NCBI GenBank assembly: GCA_002702065.1 | Contig: NZXX01000010.1 | Location: 1 to 64,000 of the forward strand | Source: Anaerolineaceae bacterium | Lineage (GTDB): Bacteria > Chloroflexota > Anaerolineae > Aggregatilineales > Phototrophicaceae | Direction: 5' to 3' | DNA: 64,000 nt | Shown: positions 8,800-17,678 of the stretch, one piece after another | Numbering within the stretch: position 1 is the first letter of the stretch | Layout of the letters: each line of letters opens with the position of its first letter | Program-made: the position numbers and the translations under genes | Notes under the pieces: generated by a model | Databases searched by the model: none | Told to the model about the DNA's origin: nothing | Seen by the model: the letters and a program-made list of their open reading frames with translations, nothing else

Positions 8800-9825
8800 A
8801 TGGTCACTCGCCTCAAACCGGGAAAGCTCGTCTGGCAACTTGTCGGGCTGGCCGTTTCCATTACGATTGCGTTTATCCTGCTGCGCGAAGTGGATTTCAA
8901 CAGTTTTGCTGCGATGGCGACCAGCGTACCGGTGGGCACGCTGCTGGCAGCGGCGGCCTGCTATCTGCTGCTGAACTTCTTCCGCTTGCTGCGCTTTCGG
9001 ACCCTGCTGGGCCGCCATGACATTCCCATCGAGATATTTTATCCGATTGTGCTGTATCACAATTTCCTGGTGCGGGTGCTGCCCCTCAAAACCGGCGAGA
9101 TTTCGTACGTCGTCCTGCTGCGCCAGCACCTCAACCAGCCGCTGCGCGAGGGGGTTTCCAGCCTCGTGTCGTCGCGCCTGTTCGAGTTGTTCATGGTGAT
9201 TGTCATTGGCGGGGCGTCGCTGCTGCTGGCAACGGACAAGATTGACCTGCCGCCCGGTTTGGCGCTGCTGGTGGTGATCGTTAGTGCGGCGGTCTGCCTG
9301 TGCATGCTGTATTTTTCCGGCCCACTGCTGCATCTGGCGGGACGACTGGTGCGGCGCGTTGGCCAGCGGCTGAACAGCCCGCGCCTGACTGCGCTGGGCG
9401 AAGACAAGCTGAACGCGCTGGCCGCTTCGTTTGATCGCACGCGTCACCCGCGCATTTTCGCTTCGACCCTGTTTTTATCGCTTTTCACCTACGGCATGAG
9501 TGCGCTGTTTTATCTGGTGCTGCTGTATGGGGTGGGGGTTGAGGCGAACCCCGGTCTGCTGCTGGCGGCGGTGAGTATCGTCATGCTGGCCGAAGCGCTG
9601 CCGCTGGCGACGATCAGCGGGCTGGGCATGATCGAGGGCGGATGGACGTTCGGACTGGTGACGCTGGCCGGTTTTGATGTGGGGCAGGCGGCGTCGATTG
9701 GCTTCTTTCTGCATGCCTGCCAGATTGTAGTCGCTATCCTGACCGGGCTGCTGGGTTATTTGTGGTTGCAGGCGAACAAGCGACTACCTCTGGAGCAAGG
9801 GGGAGTAGATGTCCAACAAGGTTGA
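8800..9825 (+). CDS. Lysylphosphatidylglycerol synthase TM-region / flippase-like protein
   Basis: A 341-residue polytopic protein with about eight membrane helices and the family segments FRLLRFRTLLGR, VLPLKTGEISYVVLLRQ, LVSSRLFELFMVIVIGGASLL and ALPLATISGLGMIEGGW. These belong to the UPF0104/AglD-type flippase-like domain. Relatives act in lipid or polyprenol-sugar metabolism, often beside a dolichol-phosphate-type glycosyltransferase as here. The stop overlaps the start of the GT2 gene by 17 nt, so the two are translationally coupled. Confidence 0.88.
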   Translation: MVTRLKPGKLVWQLVGLAVSITIAFILLREVDFNSFAAMATSVPVGTLLAAAACYLLLNFFRLLRFRTLLGRHDIPIEIFYPIVLYHNFLVRVLPLKTGEISYVVLLRQHLNQPLREGVSSLVSSRLFELFMVIVIGGASLLLATDKIDLPPGLALLVVIVSAAVCLCMLYFSGPLLHLAGRLVRRVGQRLNSPRLTALGEDKLNALAASFDRTRHPRIFASTLFLSLFTYGMSALFYLVLLYGVGVEANPGLLLAAVSIVMLAEALPLATISGLGMIEGGWTFGLVTLAGFDVGQAASIGFFLHACQIVVAILTGLLGYLWLQANKRLPLEQGGVDVQQG

Positions 9826-10819
9826 TCTTTCGGTGGTGATCCCACTGTATAACGAGCAGGATTCGATTGAGCCGTTGTACGAGGAATTATCCCCGGTGCT
9901 CAATTCACTCGACACCAATTATGAGGTCATCATCATTGATGATGGCAGCAAGGATGCCAGTTTTCAGCGTCTGAAGGCGATTCATGAACGCGACGCGCGC
10001 TGGAAGATTATTCAGTTCCGCCGCAATTACGGGCAGACTGCCGGGCTTTCCGCCGGGTTCGAGGCGGCAGCCGGCGACATTGTGGTCACGCTCGATGCTG
10101 ACCTCCAGAACGACCCGCGCGATATTCCCAAGCTGCTGGACAAAATGAACGAAGGCTACGATATTGTCAGCGGCTGGCGCAAAGACCGCAAGGAACCCTT
10201 CTTCAGCCGCCGCCTGCCTTCGATGACGGCGAACCGGCTCATCTCCTCGACTACCGGCGTGGTGCTGCATGATTACGGCTGCACACTCAAGGCCTATCGC
10301 AAAGTCGTGGTGAAGAACATTCACCTCTACGGCGAACTACACCGGTTTATCCCGGCGGTGGCGTCGTCGATTGGCGTCAATGTCACCGAAGTGCCGGTGA
10401 ACGACCGCGCCCGGCGTTTCGGCAAGAGCAAGTACGGTATCTGGCGCATCTTCCGCGTCATGCTCGATCTGATTACCGTGCGCTTTATCCTCAGCTACAG
10501 CACCCGCCCGCTGCAAATCTTCGGCGGCCTGGGGTTGGCGACCGGCGCTATCGGCGTGCTGATCGGCCTGTACCTGACATTTGTCAAACTGTTTCTGGGG
10601 CAGAATATTGGCGATCGCCCGCTGCTGATTCTGGCGGTGCTGCTGATTATCCTGGCGGTGCAGATGATTAGCATTGGTCTGGTCGCCGAAATTGTGGTGC
10701 GCACCTACCACGAATCGCAGCAGAAGCCGATCTACATGATCCGCGAGTTTCTGGGTGATGCGGACGATGGAGTCGAAACCGGCACAGACCGCCCGGTTTT
10801 GGTGGATTCGAGTCGTTAA
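9809..10819 (+). CDS. Membrane-anchored glycosyltransferase family 2 (DPM1/GtrB-like)
   Basis: The 336-residue protein has an N-terminal GT-A domain (LSVVIPLYNEQDSIEPL, IIDDGSKDASF, VTLDADLQNDPRDIP with the DxD-type metal motif) and two C-terminal membrane helices (about 235-295). This is the layout of polyprenyl-phosphate sugar transferases such as GtrB, ArnC and DPM1. It likely loads a sugar from a nucleotide donor onto undecaprenyl phosphate on the cytoplasmic face; the overlapping upstream flippase-like gene could then act on the product. Sugar specificity is not readable. Confidence 0.92.
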   Translation: MSNKVDLSVVIPLYNEQDSIEPLYEELSPVLNSLDTNYEVIIIDDGSKDASFQRLKAIHERDARWKIIQFRRNYGQTAGLSAGFEAAAGDIVVTLDADLQNDPRDIPKLLDKMNEGYDIVSGWRKDRKEPFFSRRLPSMTANRLISSTTGVVLHDYGCTLKAYRKVVVKNIHLYGELHRFIPAVASSIGVNVTEVPVNDRARRFGKSKYGIWRIFRVMLDLITVRFILSYSTRPLQIFGGLGLATGAIGVLIGLYLTFVKLFLGQNIGDRPLLILAVLLIILAVQMISIGLVAEIVVRTYHESQQKPIYMIREFLGDADDGVETGTDRPVLVDSSR

Positions 10820-10887
10820 CAACCATTCAGCGTAAGCAGTGCTAAAATAACCATGTCTCGGTGGACCTGGGTGAAGGTTGGTCTCTG

Positions 10888-11112
10888 ATGCAGATTTTAC
10901 GACTGGCGTGGGATCGCCTGCGGGTGATTACTGCGGTGATCGGCGATGTGCAGGGGCGTCTGATTGCGATGGTATTTTACTATACGCTGCTGGTCCCGTT
11001 TGGGGTGGGGGCGCGCCTGTTTACTGACCCGCTGCGCCGTCACACCGGTTCGGCATGGCTGGAACGCCCGCCGGTTGACTCTTCACTCGATGACGCCAGA
11101 ATGCAGGGTTGA
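10888..11112 (+). CDS. Small membrane protein of carbamoyltransferase cassette
   Basis: A 74-residue protein with one strong hydrophobic helix (LIAMVFYYTLLVPFGVGARLF) followed by a polar tail ending WLERPPVDSSLDDARMQG. Proteins of this shape are commonly found beside NodU/CmcH-type carbamoyltransferases and DUF5989 genes; that association is from memory. The frame is open from a GTG at 10861, but the ATG at 10888 starts right before the conserved part. Its stop lies 5 nt before the carbamoyltransferase ATG, so the two are coupled. Confidence 0.72.
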   Translation: MQILRLAWDRLRVITAVIGDVQGRLIAMVFYYTLLVPFGVGARLFTDPLRRHTGSAWLERPPVDSSLDDARMQG

Positions 11113-11117
11113 GCCGC

Positions 11118-12917
11118 ATGGACATTCTGGGCATCGCCTGCTTTTACCATGACTCGGCAGCGGCACTCATCCGCGATGGTGAACTGGTCGCCGCTTCGAT
11201 GGAAGAACGATTCTCACGCAAGAAGCACGACAGCAGCTTCCCCAAACAGGCCATCGAGTTCTGCTTGCAGCAGGCAAAGACCAATGGCAAAGACCTCGAC
11301 TACGTGGTGTTTTATGAAAAGCCGCTGGTCAAATTCGAGCGTATTCTGCTGACGGCGCTGGCGACATTTCCCCGGTCCGGCGATGTCTGGCGCGAGGCGA
11401 TGCTCAACTGGCTAAAAGACAAACTCTGGATCAAGAGCATTATCCAGCACGAACTGGGCATCGACCTGAATCGCATCCTCTTTTGCGATCATCACATGAG
11501 CCATGCCGCCAGCGCCTTTTTTGCCAGTCCCTTCAAGGAAGCAGCGGTGATGACGGTCGACGGGGTGGGGGAGTGGACCACGACCACGCTGGGCCGCGCG
11601 ACAAGTGTCTGGGCCGATGGCTCCGGCAGCGACCGCAACGATATCACCCTGTTCGAGGAGCAGCGCTTCCCTCATTCGCTGGGCCTGCTGTATTCGGCGT
11701 TTACGGCGTTTCTGGGCTTTCGCGTCAACAACGGCGAATACAAGGTCATGGGTATGGCACCCTATGGCGAACCCAGATACATCGACAAGGTCTATCAGGT
11801 GTTTCATCAGGACTCGCCGGATGGCAGTTTTCACCTGAACCTCGATTATTTCAGCTTCCAGCACTCGACGGAACATACCTTCAACCGGAAGTTTATCGAC
11901 CTGTTTGGTGAGCCGCGCAAGGACTCCGACGATTTTTTTACGTACAAGACGGACGCGGCGCGGGCGGCGCAGGATTCCACCAACGCCACACGCAACCAGC
12001 ATTATGCCGATATCGCCGCCAGCGTGCAGCTTGTGCTGGAAGAAACGCTGATCAAGATGGGCAACTACCTTTACGAAAAGACGCGGCTGCCCAAGCTGGT
12101 GATGGCGGGCGGGGTGGCGCTCAACACCAAAGCCAATTATCGGCTGTTGCAGGAAACCCCGTTTGATGAAATCTATATTCAACCGGCAGCCGGTGATGAT
12201 GGCGGGGCGCTGGGTGCGGCGTTGTGGGTTTATCATGTGGTGCTGGGCAAACCGCGCAGCTGGGTGATGCCGCATGCCTACTGGGGAAAAGCCTGGAGCG
12301 ACGCCGAAACTCGCGACTTTCTGGATCGCCACGGCCTGACCTACGAGGCTTACGATGATCAGCCGGAAAAGCTGGTCGACGCGGTGGTCGATGGCATGAT
12401 CAACAAGAAGGTGGTCGGGTTGTATCAGGGCCGGTTCGAGTGGGGGCCGCGTGCGCTGGGCAATCGCAGCATTCTGGCGGATCCGCGGGGGCCGGAGATG
12501 AAGGAAATCGTCAATACCAAGATCAAGTTCCGTGAACCATTCCGGCCCTTCGCCCCGGTGATTCTGCGGGAATGCGCGCCGGATTATTTCGATTACCCCG
12601 ATGTGGACAAACATGAAGCGCCGCGCTACATGCTGATGGTCAGCCCGATCAAGCCAGACAAGCAGGATCAGATTCAGGCGGTGTGCCATGAAGGCACCGG
12701 GCGTTTGCAGGCCATTGAACGCGACACCAACCCGCGTTATTATGACATCGTGGCCCGCTTTGGCGAGGCAACCGGCGTGCCGGTGGTGCTGAACACCTCG
12801 TTCAACCTGCGCGGCGAACCGATTGTCACGTCGCCGATGGACGCGTGGAACACGTTTAACAACAGCAATATTGATCTGCTGGTACTCAATTCGTTTTTGG
12901 TCCGTAAGCCGGAGTAA
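11118..12917 (+). CDS. O-carbamoyltransferase, NodU/CmcH family
   Basis: This 599-residue enzyme transfers a carbamoyl group from carbamoyl phosphate, through carbamoyl-adenylate, to a hydroxyl group. The N-terminal YrdC-linked/Kae1-like part shows ILGIACFYHDSAAALIRDGELVAA and CDHHMSHAASAFFASPF with the metal-binding His residues, then VMTVDGVGEWTTTTLG. The C-terminal half has GRFEWGPRALGNRSILADPR and VPVVLNTSFNLRGEPIV, both highly conserved. It forms an operon with a small membrane protein upstream and a DUF5989 gene downstream, and probably decorates a glycolipid or surface glycan made with the preceding GT2. The ATG at 11118 is chosen over a TTG at 11109 because the family begins at MDILGIA. 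Confidence 0.94.
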   Translation: MDILGIACFYHDSAAALIRDGELVAASMEERFSRKKHDSSFPKQAIEFCLQQAKTNGKDLDYVVFYEKPLVKFERILLTALATFPRSGDVWREAMLNWLKDKLWIKSIIQHELGIDLNRILFCDHHMSHAASAFFASPFKEAAVMTVDGVGEWTTTTLGRATSVWADGSGSDRNDITLFEEQRFPHSLGLLYSAFTAFLGFRVNNGEYKVMGMAPYGEPRYIDKVYQVFHQDSPDGSFHLNLDYFSFQHSTEHTFNRKFIDLFGEPRKDSDDFFTYKTDAARAAQDSTNATRNQHYADIAASVQLVLEETLIKMGNYLYEKTRLPKLVMAGGVALNTKANYRLLQETPFDEIYIQPAAGDDGGALGAALWVYHVVLGKPRSWVMPHAYWGKAWSDAETRDFLDRHGLTYEAYDDQPEKLVDAVVDGMINKKVVGLYQGRFEWGPRALGNRSILADPRGPEMKEIVNTKIKFREPFRPFAPVILRECAPDYFDYPDVDKHEAPRYMLMVSPIKPDKQDQIQAVCHEGTGRLQAIERDTNPRYYDIVARFGEATGVPVVLNTSFNLRGEPIVTSPMDAWNTFNNSNIDLLVLNSFLVRKPE

Positions 12918-12930
12918 GAAAGAGGCTGCT

Positions 12931-13101
12931 GTGCGTGGATTTTTAACGCAGATGGGTATTCTGGGCGAACTGCTTCAGTTTTTGTGGTCGCGCAAGCTCT
13001 ACTGGATCATCCCGATGATACTGCTGCTGTTCGTGTTTGCGCTGTTGATTGCGCTGGGGCAGGCTGGCCCGGCGGGTTCGTTCATCTACACGCTGTTTTA
13101 G
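12931..13101 (+). CDS. DUF5989 family small membrane protein
   Basis: A 56-residue protein with one membrane helix: LLQFLWSRKLYWIIPMILLL, then ALGQAGPAGSFIYTLF at the C-terminus. The FIYTLF ending and the WSRKLYWIIP segment are typical of DUF5989 proteins, which accompany carbamoyltransferases and SxtJ-like proteins. The GTG at 12931 is preferred because AGAGG lies 5 nt upstream; an ATG at 12952 is the alternative. The function is unknown, perhaps anchoring the carbamoyltransferase to the membrane. Confidence 0.8.
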   Translation: MRGFLTQMGILGELLQFLWSRKLYWIIPMILLLFVFALLIALGQAGPAGSFIYTLF

Positions 13102-13112
13102 TAGGGTAGCAT

Positions 13113-13279
13113 TTTAGCGTGTTAGCCAGCTAGCTCAATAGCCCATTGGCCGCATAGCTATTTGGCTTGGTGGACTATTTGTAACCACGCCGCTTGGTGA
13201 CAGGCGTTGATTTTGCTAACTGCCTAAATTGCTAAAAAGCTATTCAGCTAAATAGCTAATCTGCTATCTCGCTTTTAGG
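13113..13279. repeat. TAGCTA-rich intergenic tract
   Basis: The stretch between the DUF5989 gene and the next gene is built of many short variants of (C)TAGCTA, GCTAAA and TAGCCxx (for example GCTAGCTC, ATAGCTAT, AAGCTATT, AGCTAAATAGCTAAT). It is lower in GC than its flanks and can fold into several small hairpins. No open frame or tRNA is apparent. Confidence 0.5.
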
Positions 13280-13286
13280 AACACAC

Positions 13287-13628
13287 ATGGACCGGACATT
13301 ACTGGCGATACTGATCGGAGTTGGATTTGGGCTGGTGCTGGGCTACTTCACCGCGCGCAGTTCCGCCCGGCGCGAGAAAATTTATGGCGGGCAGGTGGCG
13401 CATCTGTTTCACTACCTCGGCTCGGCAGCGGTGACCGGTGTGCTGCCGGTGGTGCTGTCCAGCCTGATCCTCGGCGCTGGTTTTGGGACAGCATTCCCGC
13501 TGGGCGTCAGCTTCATGATCGCTGGTTTTCTCGCACTGGTGATCTTTGCTGTATTGGAACATCCCGCCAGAGCCAGCCATGTCCCGCAGGGCTGGACCGA
13601 GCAGGACGCGCGCACGTCCGGTCTGTAA
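13287..13628 (+). CDS. Small hypothetical membrane protein, 113 aa
   Basis: Three hydrophobic segments are visible (ILIGVGFGLVLGYFTA, AVTGVLPVVLSSLILGAGFGTAF, VSFMIAGFLALVIFAVL), separated by short basic loops. TAGGAAC lies upstream of the ATG. I do not recognise a family. It is in the same orientation as the carbamoyltransferase cassette but separated from it by the TAGCTA tract, so it may be an independent unit. Confidence 0.7.
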   Translation: MDRTLLAILIGVGFGLVLGYFTARSSARREKIYGGQVAHLFHYLGSAAVTGVLPVVLSSLILGAGFGTAFPLGVSFMIAGFLALVIFAVLEHPARASHVPQGWTEQDARTSGL

Positions 13629-13701
13629 CCAATGTGCATTTCAACGGGGTGCGGGGCAACTGTGTCGATGAGCCCCGATTATCAAACAGGGTTAAGGAAG
13701 G

Positions 13702-13729
13702 CTCGTTCGATGGCTGAACGGGTCTTTTT
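13702..13729 (+). terminator. Likely rho-independent terminator
   Basis: CTCGTTC-GATGGCT-GAACGGG forms a 7-bp stem with one G-U pair, followed by TCTTTTT. It lies about 75 nt downstream of the 113-residue membrane protein. Confidence 0.6.
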
Positions 13730-13761
13730 GTTGGGGACATACGCATCAAGGATCAAATTCT

Positions 13762-14964
13762 GTGAACACCGACGATCAACATCATCCACACTTCACCACC
13801 GACGAACGCAACGCCATGCGCAGTTATTTACAGCGCGGCGAAGTGCGCTTGTCCACCATGCACCGCATTGCGGTCGGTTTTCTGAGCGGCGCGGGCCTGC
13901 TGCTGCTGCTGCCTATCTTCCTGAAAGACGGCGTGCTGTCGATCATCAGCGCCATTCTCGCCTATACGCCCAATCTGCCGGGCGGTTCCGGACTGGTGCC
14001 GACGCTGGCGCTGGTGGTGGTCTACCTGTGCCTGCTTTACCCGTTCGTGCTTTCGCTCAGCATCCCCGGCGTGGCGCTGCTGCTGCTGCTGAAAGACATC
14101 ATCCGCTTTTATTTTGTGGCACATCCGCCGAATTTCCCCGAAGACCTGTTTAATCCGCGCTTCACCATGACCGGCATCGCCTTTTCGCCGGATGAATCCG
14201 AGGAAGCCAAAGCGCGTATTTTGCGGTACCAGTATGGCACCGATTTGCTGAACTTCATTGTGTCGCCTGCCGACGCCCGATCTGGCTATTATTATGATCT
14301 CATCGACAAGCCGCACCGCATGATCGTACCCCGCACGCGCAAACTGCCCAAACTGATCCAGATGGATGTGGTGGATATTCCATCCGACAAGCCGCTGGAT
14401 GTGCTGGCCGATGAAGATGTGGTGCGGGTACATGGCACCTACCCGAATGGGGCCGAACCGGAGCCGGTGCTGCCCGCCGAGCATGTGAACCGCACCGTCA
14501 AGGAGATTGACGGGTTTAACGCGGCGCTGGGGCTGGCCGGGTTTATCGAGCGGTCGCTGTATCAGGAGGTCGCCAAGACCGAGGTGTCGCTGGTGCGCCA
14601 CACGCTGAAACTGCGGCGGCTGGTGCTGCGCTATTTTCAGGCGCTGCTGATCCTCATCTGGACCAGTGTGGTCACGTTTCTGATGCTGCCGTTTCTGGAA
14701 GTGGAAAATCGCCGCTTCCCGGTGCTGGTCGTTTTTGCGGTGGCCTATTTTGTCTGGGCGGCGCTGGCACCGGTGGTGGTCCAGCTCCCGCTCACCTGGC
14801 TGATGAATTCCTTCAAACCGTCGGCCAGCCCAAAAGGGGTACGCCAATTCCAGAAGTCAGACTCGATCCAGCGTTTTAGCCGCCTGACTCAGCGTCTGTG
14901 TTATGTCGCCCTGTTGACTGCGGTTGTTGCGCTGGTGCTGGAGTTTGCGTTGCATTTGACATAG
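13762..14964 (+). CDS. Hypothetical membrane protein, 400 aa
   Basis: The protein starts at a GTG preceded by AAGGA with 9 nt spacing. It has a pair of hydrophobic helices in the first 110 residues, a soluble middle region (about 115-275), and three more helices towards the C-terminus (LILIWTSVVTFLMLPFL, FAVAYFVWAALAPVVVQLPL, VALLTAVVALVLEFALHL). The soluble part contains DLLNFIVSPADARSGYYYDLI and VRVHGTYPNGAEPEPVLP. No family is recognised. An internal ATG at codon 19 is an alternative start. Confidence 0.75.
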   Translation: MNTDDQHHPHFTTDERNAMRSYLQRGEVRLSTMHRIAVGFLSGAGLLLLLPIFLKDGVLSIISAILAYTPNLPGGSGLVPTLALVVVYLCLLYPFVLSLSIPGVALLLLLKDIIRFYFVAHPPNFPEDLFNPRFTMTGIAFSPDESEEAKARILRYQYGTDLLNFIVSPADARSGYYYDLIDKPHRMIVPRTRKLPKLIQMDVVDIPSDKPLDVLADEDVVRVHGTYPNGAEPEPVLPAEHVNRTVKEIDGFNAALGLAGFIERSLYQEVAKTEVSLVRHTLKLRRLVLRYFQALLILIWTSVVTFLMLPFLEVENRRFPVLVVFAVAYFVWAALAPVVVQLPLTWLMNSFKPSASPKGVRQFQKSDSIQRFSRLTQRLCYVALLTAVVALVLEFALHLT

Positions 14965-14967
14965 GGG

Positions 14968-15954
14968 TTAGCCGGGTGGTTGATTCAGCAGCGCATCGGC
15001 GGCGGCCATGCCAGACAGTGCGGCCCCTTCGACACGCGGCCCGGCGAAGGCATCACCGGCGAAAACCAGCGGCGGCAGCCCTTCGACCACCAGACATGGT
15101 TCAGGATAGGTTTCGACAGGCTGGCTGTAGCGCCAGCCCTGAACCTGAAACGTCGTCACACGGGCATCACCCAGCCAGTTGGCGGCGGCATCGAGCAGCT
15201 TCTGACCCGCGCGCGTGCGGTCCGCGTCCCAGTGATCGCGGCTGAAACCCGGTGCGCCATGAATGGTGATGGCCTGTGCGTCGGGCGAGATGCCCTTTTG
15301 CGTGTTATCGGCAATCCAGCGAATCGGCTCGGAATCGAGCTGGACTGCGCCGGGTGACGGAATGCGTGATGGTTGATCGAGTAGGGCCAGCACCGCCAGA
15401 CAGGGGTGATAGGCAATCTGATCCAGCGCATGGCGGGTTGCGGGTGGCAGTCGAACGCTGCCCGCATCGAGCAGCGCCAGACTCTGTGGCACCGGGGGCG
15501 TCAGGACGAGCGCGCCGGTGTGGAAATGCTGCCCATCGTCCGTGATGATGTGCCACCGGTCCCCGCTATCCTCGATGGATTTGACGCGGATATTGACCTG
15601 TACATCCAGATCCTGGGCCAGATACTTGGGGATGGCGGTCATGCCGGTGGTGCCGCAGTAGCGGGGGTGACCATCATCGTGTGGCTGGCCGCTGGCGTCC
15701 GCAAAACCGCGTGCCCACTCCGCGACCAGTCCCAGCCGCTGCCAGTCCGCCACCAGCTTGCCAAAGCGTTCATCGCGCACCGTAAAAAACTGCGCGCCAT
15801 GATCCAGTACACCGTTGCCGATGCGCCGTGTCGCCATGCGTCCGCCGACCCCGCGCCCTTTGTCCAGCACGGTGATGTGCCATCCGGCTGCCTGCAACTG
15901 CTGCGCCGCCAGCAGGCCAGATAATCCCGCGCCGATCACCACACAATCGGTCAT
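14968..15954 (-). CDS. FAD-dependent amine oxidase-like protein (renalase-like)
   Basis: A 328-residue flavoprotein. The N-terminal dinucleotide-binding motif is VIGAGLSGLLAAQQL, followed by VLDKGRGVGGRMATRR and VLDHGAQFFTVRD, typical of the renalase / NAD(P)-binding amine-oxidase-like family. The C-terminal FAGDAFAGPRVEGAALSGMAAADALL closes the FAD site. Bacterial renalase relatives oxidise off-pathway dihydronicotinamide isomers; the exact substrate here is unproven. The ATG at 15954 overlaps the stop of the upstream MBL-fold gene by 4 nt (ATGA), so the pair is co-translated. Confidence 0.9.
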   Translation of the reverse strand: MTDCVVIGAGLSGLLAAQQLQAAGWHITVLDKGRGVGGRMATRRIGNGVLDHGAQFFTVRDERFGKLVADWQRLGLVAEWARGFADASGQPHDDGHPRYCGTTGMTAIPKYLAQDLDVQVNIRVKSIEDSGDRWHIITDDGQHFHTGALVLTPPVPQSLALLDAGSVRLPPATRHALDQIAYHPCLAVLALLDQPSRIPSPGAVQLDSEPIRWIADNTQKGISPDAQAITIHGAPGFSRDHWDADRTRAGQKLLDAAANWLGDARVTTFQVQGWRYSQPVETYPEPCLVVEGLPPLVFAGDAFAGPRVEGAALSGMAAADALLNQPPG

Positions 15955-16628
15955 TTGACGTAATCGAGCAGCAGCACGTGGGTGTGGTCCGGCAGCATAT
16001 CCGGTGTGATCGCCGTTTCGTAGTGCAGCGCGAAGTCGATGTCGTCCTTGTCGAAATAATTCAGAAAGCTCTCGACCCACAGGGCATTGCGCGGCTTGTA
16101 ACTGAGTGTCTGGAAGTGCATTGGTACGACGAACTTCGGCTGTGCCTTGTCGATCACCGTCTTGAGATCGTCCAGTTCGATGACCGGATGCCCGCCTGTG
16201 AGCGCCAGCAGCACGTCGAGGTCTTTGAAAAACTCGATCTGGGCGTCGCTGAGGGGGTTGCCGACGTCGCCCATGTGCCCGATGCTGATGCCATCCACCG
16301 TGAAGCGATACATACCGTTCTGGTCCGGGTCGTGGTAACGGTGATTAAGCGCTTCCATGGCTTCGATGGCGTGGAAGGTGACGCCTTTTTCGGTGCGCTC
16401 GCCGCCTTCACGGGCGAGGTCCAGCGCGGTAATCACAATCGGGTCACCGGGGATAAGGTCGGCGCGACAGTGAAACGAGTCGTTGTCCGACGAGCGAATG
16501 ACGATGTCCGCGTTCTCCTGTACCGGCACATAACCCGATGTCTCCGGCGTGTAGGGATCGGTGACGATCTTCAGACCATTGTCGGTAGTAATCAGAAAAC
16601 AGGCTTGTCCGTACCATTTGAGTTTCAA
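15951..16628 (-). CDS. MBL-fold metal-dependent hydrolase
   Basis: The 225-residue product begins MKLKWYGQACFLITTDNGLKIVTDPY, as in UlaG-like and related metallo-beta-lactamase-fold hydrolases. It continues with GISIGHMGDVGNPLSDAQIEF (metal-ligand His-x2-Asp region), LTGGHPVIELDDLKTVI and PKFVVPMHFQTLSYK. The canonical HxHxDH motif is not seen where expected, as is usual in the divergent branch (UPF0173-like). The start is a TTG preceded by AGAGGAA; there is no suitable ATG before the conserved opening. It shares an operon with the downstream flavoprotein. The substrate is unknown. Confidence 0.82.
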   Translation of the reverse strand: MKLKWYGQACFLITTDNGLKIVTDPYTPETSGYVPVQENADIVIRSSDNDSFHCRADLIPGDPIVITALDLAREGGERTEKGVTFHAIEAMEALNHRYHDPDQNGMYRFTVDGISIGHMGDVGNPLSDAQIEFFKDLDVLLALTGGHPVIELDDLKTVIDKAQPKFVVPMHFQTLSYKPRNALWVESFLNYFDKDDIDFALHYETAITPDMLPDHTHVLLLDYVK

Positions 16629-16703
16629 AGTTCAATTCCTCTCCCAGATCAATTTTTATTTGATTGTACCAACGCTGTCCCTGCACGGCGAAACCCTGAC
16701 CAT

Positions 16704-17678
16704 TTACTGCTGGGTGGATTGATTATTAGAACGATCAGTAAGCTGGCGCAGCGACGCGGCAATGCTGCGTGATTTGGGGATGTCGCTGTCACCCGCAGGC
16801 CAGCCCTCACGCTGCCGCGAACGGTCGCCGTCGGTTTCTTCGGTCTGGTCATGGAACAGGACATGCTGGGTCTGGAAGGGCAGGTCGATGCCATGCGCCA
16901 CCAGTTTGTTCTTGATCGACGTCAGCACTTTCCCCTTCACCACCAGCACATCCGCCCGGCGCGATTCGGTCCACCACCACACACCGATATTGACGCTGCT
17001 GGCCGCCAGCTCCGTCACCCAGGCGGTGGGCGCGGGGTCAGACAGCACTTCCGGCACCTCGTCGACGGCTTCCAGAATCAGGGCACGGGCCGTGTCGATG
17101 TCGTCGCCGTAGCCGATGCCGACCTGATACTCGGTGCGCAGTTTGGGGAATGCGGTGTTGACGATCACCGATTCGGTGAACAGCACGGCGTTGGGGATGA
17201 CAATGCGGCGGCCATCATAGGTCTGGATATAGGAGGCGCGGGCGTGAATATCTTCGACGGTGCCTTCAAAATCGCCGACGATGATCTGATCGCCGATCCA
17301 GAAGGGTTGTGTAAACAGCAGCAGGATGCCCGCCAGAAAATTCTGGAGAATATCGCGGAAGGCAAACCCAAAGGCGACGCTGCTGATGCCCAGCAGTTCG
17401 ATCAGTTGTGAGGGTTGCAGGGAGGGCAGGGCAATCGTGAGGGCGACGAACAAACCCAGCAGCAGCACGGTCCAGCGTGCCAGCCGCCCCATCACAATCG
17501 CAAGGCTGCCGGTGCGCCCGCTGCGCCGCACCACCCGTTCGACCGTGACTTTGAAAATGCCGGCGGCTACATAGAACACGCCAAATGTAATCAGGCCCAG
17601 GACAATACCCGGCAGCGCGGCGACCAGCCCGTTGATAATCTCTTGTATGCGTGCCAATACGATAGGAAGCTCATCCAT
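16704..17678 (-). CDS. MscS-family mechanosensitive ion channel
   Basis: A 324-residue MscS-type channel. Three membrane helices occupy about residues 15-120. The pore helix and beta domain follow with LLGISSVAFGFAFRDILQNFLAGILLLFTQPFWIGDQIIV and GTVEDIHARASYIQTYDGRRIVIPNAVLF, the core MscS signature. The channel opens on membrane tension to release solutes during hypo-osmotic shock. The C-terminal tail (about 275-324) is polar and low in complexity. The ribosome-binding site AGGAG precedes the ATG by about 11 nt. Confidence 0.94.
   Translation of the reverse strand: MDELPIVLARIQEIINGLVAALPGIVLGLITFGVFYVAAGIFKVTVERVVRRSGRTGSLAIVMGRLARWTVLLLGLFVALTIALPSLQPSQLIELLGISSVAFGFAFRDILQNFLAGILLLFTQPFWIGDQIIVGDFEGTVEDIHARASYIQTYDGRRIVIPNAVLFTESVIVNTAFPKLRTEYQVGIGYGDDIDTARALILEAVDEVPEVLSDPAPTAWVTELAASSVNIGVWWWTESRRADVLVVKGKVLTSIKNKLVAHGIDLPFQTQHVLFHDQTEETDGDRSRQREGWPAGDSDIPKSRSIAASLRQLTDRSNNQSTQQ

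Noticed and set aside
11412..12689. Open frame of 425 codons antisense to the carbamoyltransferase
   Set aside because: It lies wholly inside a gene with strong family motifs. Its translation has the Arg/His/Gln-rich composition typical of high-GC antisense frames and no ribosome-binding site.
13828..14847. Antisense frame of 339 codons opposite the 400-aa membrane protein
   Set aside because: The sense frame has regular membrane helices and a good start; the antisense is rich in His, Gln and Arg with no domain.
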